64,000 nucleotides of DNA from Corbicula japonica (taxonomy: Eukaryota; Mollusca; Bivalvia; Venerida; Cyrenidae), in NCBI GenBank assembly GCA_038501625.1, contig JAZAYU010000116.1:62001-126000 (forward strand), in the 5' to 3' direction. Shown in pieces: positions 61,744-64,000 of this stretch. Under the pieces are notes generated by a model. It searched no databases, was not told the origin of the DNA, and saw nothing but the letters and a program-made list of their open reading frames with translations. The number at the start of each line of letters is the position of its first letter. The stretch's first letter is position 1. The translations under genes and the position numbers were made by a program.

Positions 61744-63016
61744 CAGGGTGTTTCATATTATGTGTCCTTATTTTATCAAAGTGTTATTTCTATAAAATAA
61801 AAGACACAGTTGTGTAAAAGCGAAGCGAAAACCTTGTAGCAGACATAATAACATTTATTTTGGTACATAGACATACACCAGTCATGGCAATCATGTATCA
61901 GCCAACTTCGTACTGCACCATACTTACAAAATGTGCACGATATGACGTTTATTTTTGAGCAATCACGACGTCAAATCAGCATTTGAAATCAGTCACCTTG
62001 CGACATGTCTCTTTTGTAATTCTGTTTGAGTTCTTCTCTGATTGCACATTTGAGGTTGTCAGAGGACTGAGGAGAAGGTATGTATTCCCAGTGTGAAATG
62101 ACATGCCATTCTTTTAGATGTTGCATCATCGATATTGTGTGTGACGTCGGGTTCATTTGGTATCATAGATTTCAAAATATACCAAATATTTAAGGTAAGA
62201 CCAGTGTAATAGGCACTATTAAGAATCCAACATCTGATTATATTTTCATCAACCGCTTCATACCACTGACTTGTATGCAAAATTTTAATGATTTTCACCG
62301 TGTAGTTTTTGAGATTTTTAGCTTTTTTTATTTAAAAAAGTGAGAAAAAAACGTGAAAGTATCCAAATTCTTTAATTGGTGACACAATTTTTTGTTATTG
62401 ATAAATTCAACCTTATTTTTTTTTACAGTTTATCCAAAATATGTTATATTTTACTAAACCAATTTAAGATATAATATATAAATATAGAATTTATCTTAAA
62501 ATGACATTTTTTGACCAAATAAATTTTAAAAAATGCATTTTTTATATTTCACGAGACTAAATTAATGAAAATTGTGCAAAATCCTGATTGGTGCAATATA
62601 CCAAACTTTACCATTTTTTAACTATATACCTTAAACAAAATTTAAACAAAATTTCAGAGAAGTTTACCGTCCAGTTTTAGAAATTTTCAAATTGATGACT
62701 TGAATAAACACTATTCTGATAGCAAAATCCCCTTTAATCTTGATTATTTTGCTTATTTTAGTTTAAATCATGAGAATTTTATATTCAATGACAGAATTAC
62801 ACAGGAAAAAAAGACATATGCCAATTATTTCAGCTCTTGGCTTACAAAAAAAAATAGCTTCCAGTGGGATTTGAACCCTGGTCCTCTTGCATGATAGAAA
62901 TCTACTCTAATTTACTACTATAGTTACCACCCTTGGATACTCTTCTGGATATAGGTATTCATTACACAGGTCTTACCTTAACTTTCTTATAAGGACAGAT
63001 ATTATGAAACACCCTG
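61744..63016. mobile_element. 1.27-kb TA-flanked TIR element (Tc1/mariner-like, non-autonomous)
   Basis: Left CAGGGTGTTTCATATTATGT and right, inverted, CAGGGTGTTTCATAATATCT continue to CCTTAT: 28 bp with two mismatches, flanked by TA on both sides. Size matches a mariner, but no transposase frame is visible. Internally TTAAGGTAAGACCAGTGTAA at about 62188 is inverted at about 62967, where it adjoins the right TIR. Confidence 0.78.
62860..62935 (-). repeat. tRNA-derived repeat (degenerate tRNA-like)
   Basis: On the minus strand: TCCAAGGGTGGTAAC, a TAGTAAATTAGAG A-box-like region, ATCATGCAAGAGGACC and GGGTTCAAATCCC (T arm), with TCCA and TGGA ends that could pair. The anticodon stem is poor, so it is a SINE or tRNA pseudogene, not a functional tRNA. 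It sits in the TIR element at 61744. Confidence 0.5.
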
Positions 63017-63018
63017 TA

Positions 63019-64000
63019 CCCTTCGCAAAGTAAAGGACTAACATCTATAAAAAGTCAGTATGATAATGGGTCTGTGCTTGCAGTCGAATTATTGAGACTA
63101 TCTGTGGAGGCTGTGTCTACTGGATGTGACCATTCCTGATGTGCATATTTCACTTTTTTGAAAAAAGGAAAAGTAACCAGCAGAAGCAAATTCTACAATG
63201 GTCTACATGTTTGTAATCGGACTGTTTTACAGTTGTTTTTCTTTGAATGTTTTTTCAACGATAGTCTCGTGCTTTTAGAGAAAATAAAGACATATTATCA
63301 CGTTGTTATTGGTTCTGTTTTGATTTTGGTGCTCTGTTTTGGCAGCGCTCATTAAAGACTTGACGGATGTTCTGAACAATCCATGTTTAAACTTTTATAA
63401 ATTTGTGCGTTTGCATGTAACACGTGTCAATTGTGTGGAAAGGTTCGAATTTCTTTACCCTATCAACTTGTGTTTGCTGTTTATTTAAAGAGTGATTGTG
63501 AGAAGTAAACCCTTAGAATCAGTTTGAACACAGAGTGACTGGTATATTTTGAAAACACGTCGCGTATGGTTTATTTATTAAATATTTATTGCATAATTTG
63601 TTAGTGACTGTTTTATTTTGTTCTTGTTTAATATGCATAATTTCTCGTAACTTTATATTTTTGAATCAAAAACATTGATAATGAGATATATGGAGAGGAA
63701 ACTTAAAAAAAACAACACTATCAGATGTGTGTGAATATACTGCAGACTCAGTTTCAATTTTAGCAAGTTAATGAAAAGAGTTAATTATGCTTATAAGGAA
63801 AAGCGGCATTTAGAAAACACGCAAACAAAAGTAAAAAAGGAGCATGATATTATAGTTTGATGGCATAGTTTACATGTTTTTATCATTATGGTATTTAAAA
63901 AGAACCAGATTCGTTTAGATTTTTTCAAATGATATCAAGGTATTCATAGCCCTCGTAAAATATATTAAAATATTTTATCATTTAAATTATCCTGTCAGGG
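63019..64000. other. Intergenic, no recognised feature
   Basis: AT-rich; nothing recognised up to the window end. Confidence 0.45.

Noticed and set aside
61408..61800. Overlapping small proteins on both strands
   Set aside because: A slightly GC-rich stretch gives frames on both strands; no recognisable motif. Possibly an unidentified repeat.
62860..62935. Functional tRNA gene
   Set aside because: The T arm is good, but the anticodon stem and A box are poor and it sits within a transposon.

Overview
The window looks like nuclear DNA of a mollusc, most likely a heterodont clam-type bivalve. It is AT-rich with short exons split by GT..AG introns. It is densely packed with interspersed repeats built on motifs I associate with bivalve genomes, such as TCAAAGGTCAAGGTCAC, TTATGGCCCTT and CTGTCCGTCTGTC. 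No bacterial, viral or organellar gene organisation is visible. The assignment rests on repeat style and exon sequence, not on a database search.

Two protein genes can be built exon by exon. On the + strand, 1404-42770 is the 3' two-thirds of a plasma-membrane Na+/H+ exchanger (SLC9A/NHE family, closest to the NHE3-like group). It has ten coding exons whose phases all agree, giving 730 in-window codons plus a stop; the 5' exons, with the ion-binding ND region, lie upstream of base 1. Three extra exon candidates (2986, 19428, 36854) could give alternative forms. On the - strand, 60443-54336 is a complete-looking seven-exon, 263-residue protein. It has a repeated alpha-helical N-terminal half resembling DUF4476 and a Pro/Tyr/Gly-rich tail. 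The two genes converge, with stop codons at 42768-42770 and 54336-54338.

Most of the rest is mobile DNA inside introns. The commonest family, called DH (double hairpin) here, has about 54 full or partial copies between 230 and 56500 and none recognised beyond. A full copy is about 245 bp: TTAA-CCCTTTCCTCCATA ends, then two roughly 65-nt hairpins that are also inverted copies of each other, joined by a linker resembling TTAGGTTATTTCTGACC. A second family, FB (foldback), is a roughly 145-bp near-perfect palindrome with about ten copies, several sitting inside DH copies.

Layout: 1-8 kb, NHE membrane exons with DH copies; 8-11 kb, unique intron; 11.4-16.4 kb, a three-level nest of satellite-bearing elements inside one DH copy, including a 9 x 145-bp array; 16.7 kb, a tail exon; 17.5-19 kb, a TIR element; 20-22.8 kb, FB/DH duplications and a large TA microsatellite; 23-27 kb, a hAT-like element with an 8-bp target duplication beside a 2.8-kb TIR element carrying six GGGGACGGACGTTAC motifs; 28-41 kb, DH-rich introns with tail exons; 41.9-42.8 kb, the large last NHE exon; 43-54 kb, a DH-rich interval; 54.3-60.4 kb, the minus-strand gene; 58.5 kb, a decayed non-LTR retrotransposon piece; 59.5-60 kb, tRNA-like SINE copies; 61.7-63 kb, a TA-flanked TIR element.

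The genes show no evident functional link. The exchanger would move Na+ in and H+ out at the plasma membrane under control of its long tail. The second protein's role is unknown. All coordinates and family calls come from reading the sequence; no alignment or search was run.
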